Of a DNA stretch of 7,239 bases, positions 6,225 to 7,239 are shown piece after piece. The position numbers and the translations under genes are program-made. Every line of letters starts with the position of its first letter. Positions within the stretch are counted from its first letter, which is position 1. This stretch comes from Elusimicrobiota bacterium. Lineage in GTDB: Bacteria; Elusimicrobiota; Elusimicrobia; JACQJN01. The notes under the pieces were generated by a model, which was not told the origin of the DNA, did no database searches, and worked only from the letters and a program-made list of their open reading frames with translations. The DNA lies in NCBI GenBank assembly GCA_016205045.1, contig JACQJM010000049.1, positions 1 to 7,239 on the forward strand. Reading direction: 5' to 3'.

Positions 6225-6789
6225 ACCACGATTGTTTCAGGATTTGACGATAACGGTAAAGATAAAAGACTCCGCTGGCCCAAGTAACCAAAAGCATCAA
6301 TAAAGTCAAGTAGTACGGAAGCTCATGCAAAAAAACCGGATAGCTTTTCCAAACTGCCTTTAAGTTAAGCACCAATAAAATGAACAGCACGCATACCGAC
6401 TGAATCCCCATCTTCCATTTTCCCCAATGCTGTGCGGCCAAAACTTTCTTTTGCAAGGCAGCTAACACTCTTAAGCCCTGCACCAAAAACTCAGGGACCA
6501 ATATGCCGAAAACAGCCCATAGAGGAATCCCCAGCCCAGGAACTACCCCAAAGGCCATCAGGGCTCCCGCCACTAGAATTTTATCCGCAATAGGATCTGC
6601 AATGGCCCCGAAAGAGCTTATGGTTCCTGTTTTTCTAGCAATAAGACCATCCACCCAATCTGTAAAAGAGGCCACCACAAAAACTGCCAAAGCCAATAAG
6701 TGAGACCAAAAATGAGGCATCCAAGTGAATAAAAAAAGGAAAAAGGCCAATACAATACGGGAAAGAGTAATTTGGTTGGCTAGGGTCAT
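6223..6789 (-). CDS. pgsA: CDP-diacylglycerol-glycerol-3-phosphate 3-phosphatidyltransferase
   Basis: PgsA joins CDP-diacylglycerol and glycerol 3-phosphate to make phosphatidylglycerophosphate, the first committed step to phosphatidylglycerol and cardiolipin, in the inner membrane. The 188-residue length is typical. The CDP-alcohol phosphatidyltransferase signature is complete: D44, D47-G48, A51-R52, G61, D65 and D69, matching D-x2-D-G-x2-A-R-x8-G-x3-D-x3-D. The start 'MTLANQITLSRI' is also typical of PgsA. About five hydrophobic segments follow through the C-terminus. The ATG at 6789 overlaps the stop of the rodZ-like gene (ATGA, 6786-6789). No good Shine-Dalgarno is seen, so translation is probably coupled. 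Its product is the substrate of the next gene, pgpA. A neighbouring rodZ-like gene next to pgsA is known from other bacteria, for example ymfM-pgsA in Bacillus. Confidence 0.92.
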   Translation of the reverse strand: MTLANQITLSRIVLAFFLFLFTWMPHFWSHLLALAVFVVASFTDWVDGLIARKTGTISSFGAIADPIADKILVAGALMAFGVVPGLGIPLWAVFGILVPEFLVQGLRVLAALQKKVLAAQHWGKWKMGIQSVCVLFILLVLNLKAVWKSYPVFLHELPYYLTLLMLLVTWASGVFYLYRYRQILKQSW

Positions 6790-7239
6790 TTGCGGCCAGA
6801 AAACAACACAAAATCACCTGAAGGGCTTCTAGAAAGCTGATCCAAGGAAAGAGACTTGCCATCCAGCATTACCTGAATAGATTCAGGAGTGGTGGTGCGC
6901 AAGACAGCAGATTCCTTGCCCTTCCACTCTTGAGACACCCCTCCCGGAACCTTACCTTCAAAAGAAAGTTTTCCATCAATCGCAAGTCGAATCCAAGAAG
7001 GTTCCATAAACTTTACCTGCAGGGAGAATTCCTTGGCGGGAACGGAAAGATCTGAAAAAGAAGAAGATTCCGCTTCTTTTTCTTTAACTGTCTTCTTGTC
7101 CTTCCCCGGATTAAATTTCCAAAATAAAAGAATAACCACTGGAAGCAACAAGAAAAATTCCCAGTGGAATCCCAGGGAGGAAAGAGATAGTTTTTCTACG
7201 CTGCGTTGCTTCTCTTTTTTTTCTTTTTCAAGAGGCGCA
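6786..7239 (-). CDS. rodZ: RodZ-like membrane protein with DUF4115 domain (5' end outside window)
   Basis: The frame is open to the window edge, giving 150 visible residues. A TTG at 7151 would start inside the membrane helix and is not the true start, because coding continues upstream of it. In order: a Lys/Glu-rich juxtamembrane stretch (about 4-17), a single membrane helix (about 26-41), a charged Ser-rich linker (45-66), and a DUF4115-type beta domain (about 71-148) with 'EPSWIRLAIDGKLSFEGKVPGG' features and 'VMLDGKSL'. This is the C-terminal layout of RodZ, which links MreB filaments to the wall machinery; its cytoplasmic helix-turn-helix domain would lie beyond position 7239. The stop overlaps the pgsA start. 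The gene symbol is tentative until the N-terminal domain is seen; another DUF4115 protein is possible. Confidence 0.75.
   Translation of the reverse strand, partial: APLEKEKKEKQRSVEKLSLSSLGFHWEFFLLLPVVILLFWKFNPGKDKKTVKEKEAESSSFSDLSVPAKEFSLQVKFMEPSWIRLAIDGKLSFEGKVPGGVSQEWKGKESAVLRTTTPESIQVMLDGKSLSLDQLSRSPSGDFVLFSGRK

Noticed and set aside
6786..7151. A complete 121-residue protein starting at TTG 7151
   Set aside because: The frame stays open to the window edge and the TTG falls inside the membrane helix, so this is the 3' part of a longer gene.

Overview
The window reads as ordinary, tightly packed chromosome from a diderm (Gram-negative-type) bacterium. Supporting signs are a secreted protein that looks like an outer-membrane barrel, a RodZ-like cell-shape protein, and a pairing of DUF4159 and VWA membrane genes. 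I cannot name the phylum. The gene set would suit an uncultured PVC-like or Omnitrophota-like lineage, but that is a guess. No tRNA, rRNA, CRISPR array, transposase or phage gene is visible, and no gene-free stretch exceeds 300 bases.

Plus strand, 1-4747: the 3' end of a DUF4159 gene runs by a 1-nt stop/start overlap into a 741-residue membrane protein with a VWA-like domain and a class-I-amidotransferase-like fold. After 17 bases comes a 710-residue DUF2723 membrane protein (GT-C glycosyltransferase type) with two C-terminal TPR repeats. The first two genes look like the tail of a MoxR/DUF58/BatA-type cluster. The third probably glycosylates envelope proteins.

Minus strand, 7239-4723: the 3' part of a rodZ-like gene, then pgsA, pgpA and a secreted barrel-like protein. 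Two junctions are 4-nt ATGA overlaps, so this is almost certainly one operon. PgsA makes phosphatidylglycerophosphate and PgpA dephosphorylates it to phosphatidylglycerol. The two strands converge with a 25-bp tail-to-tail overlap of coding regions and no obvious terminator.

The most unusual signal is a set of short tandem arrays of 7-bp units at gene junctions. One array surrounds the start of the DUF2723 gene. An inverted pair flanks the start of pgpA, and another inverted pair flanks the start of the barrel gene. The arrays supply start codons and Shine-Dalgarno-like bases, run into coding sequence, and could fold into stems with the start codon in the loop. A separate perfect 11-bp palindrome lies in frame inside the VWA gene. 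All functional readings of these repeats are inference.
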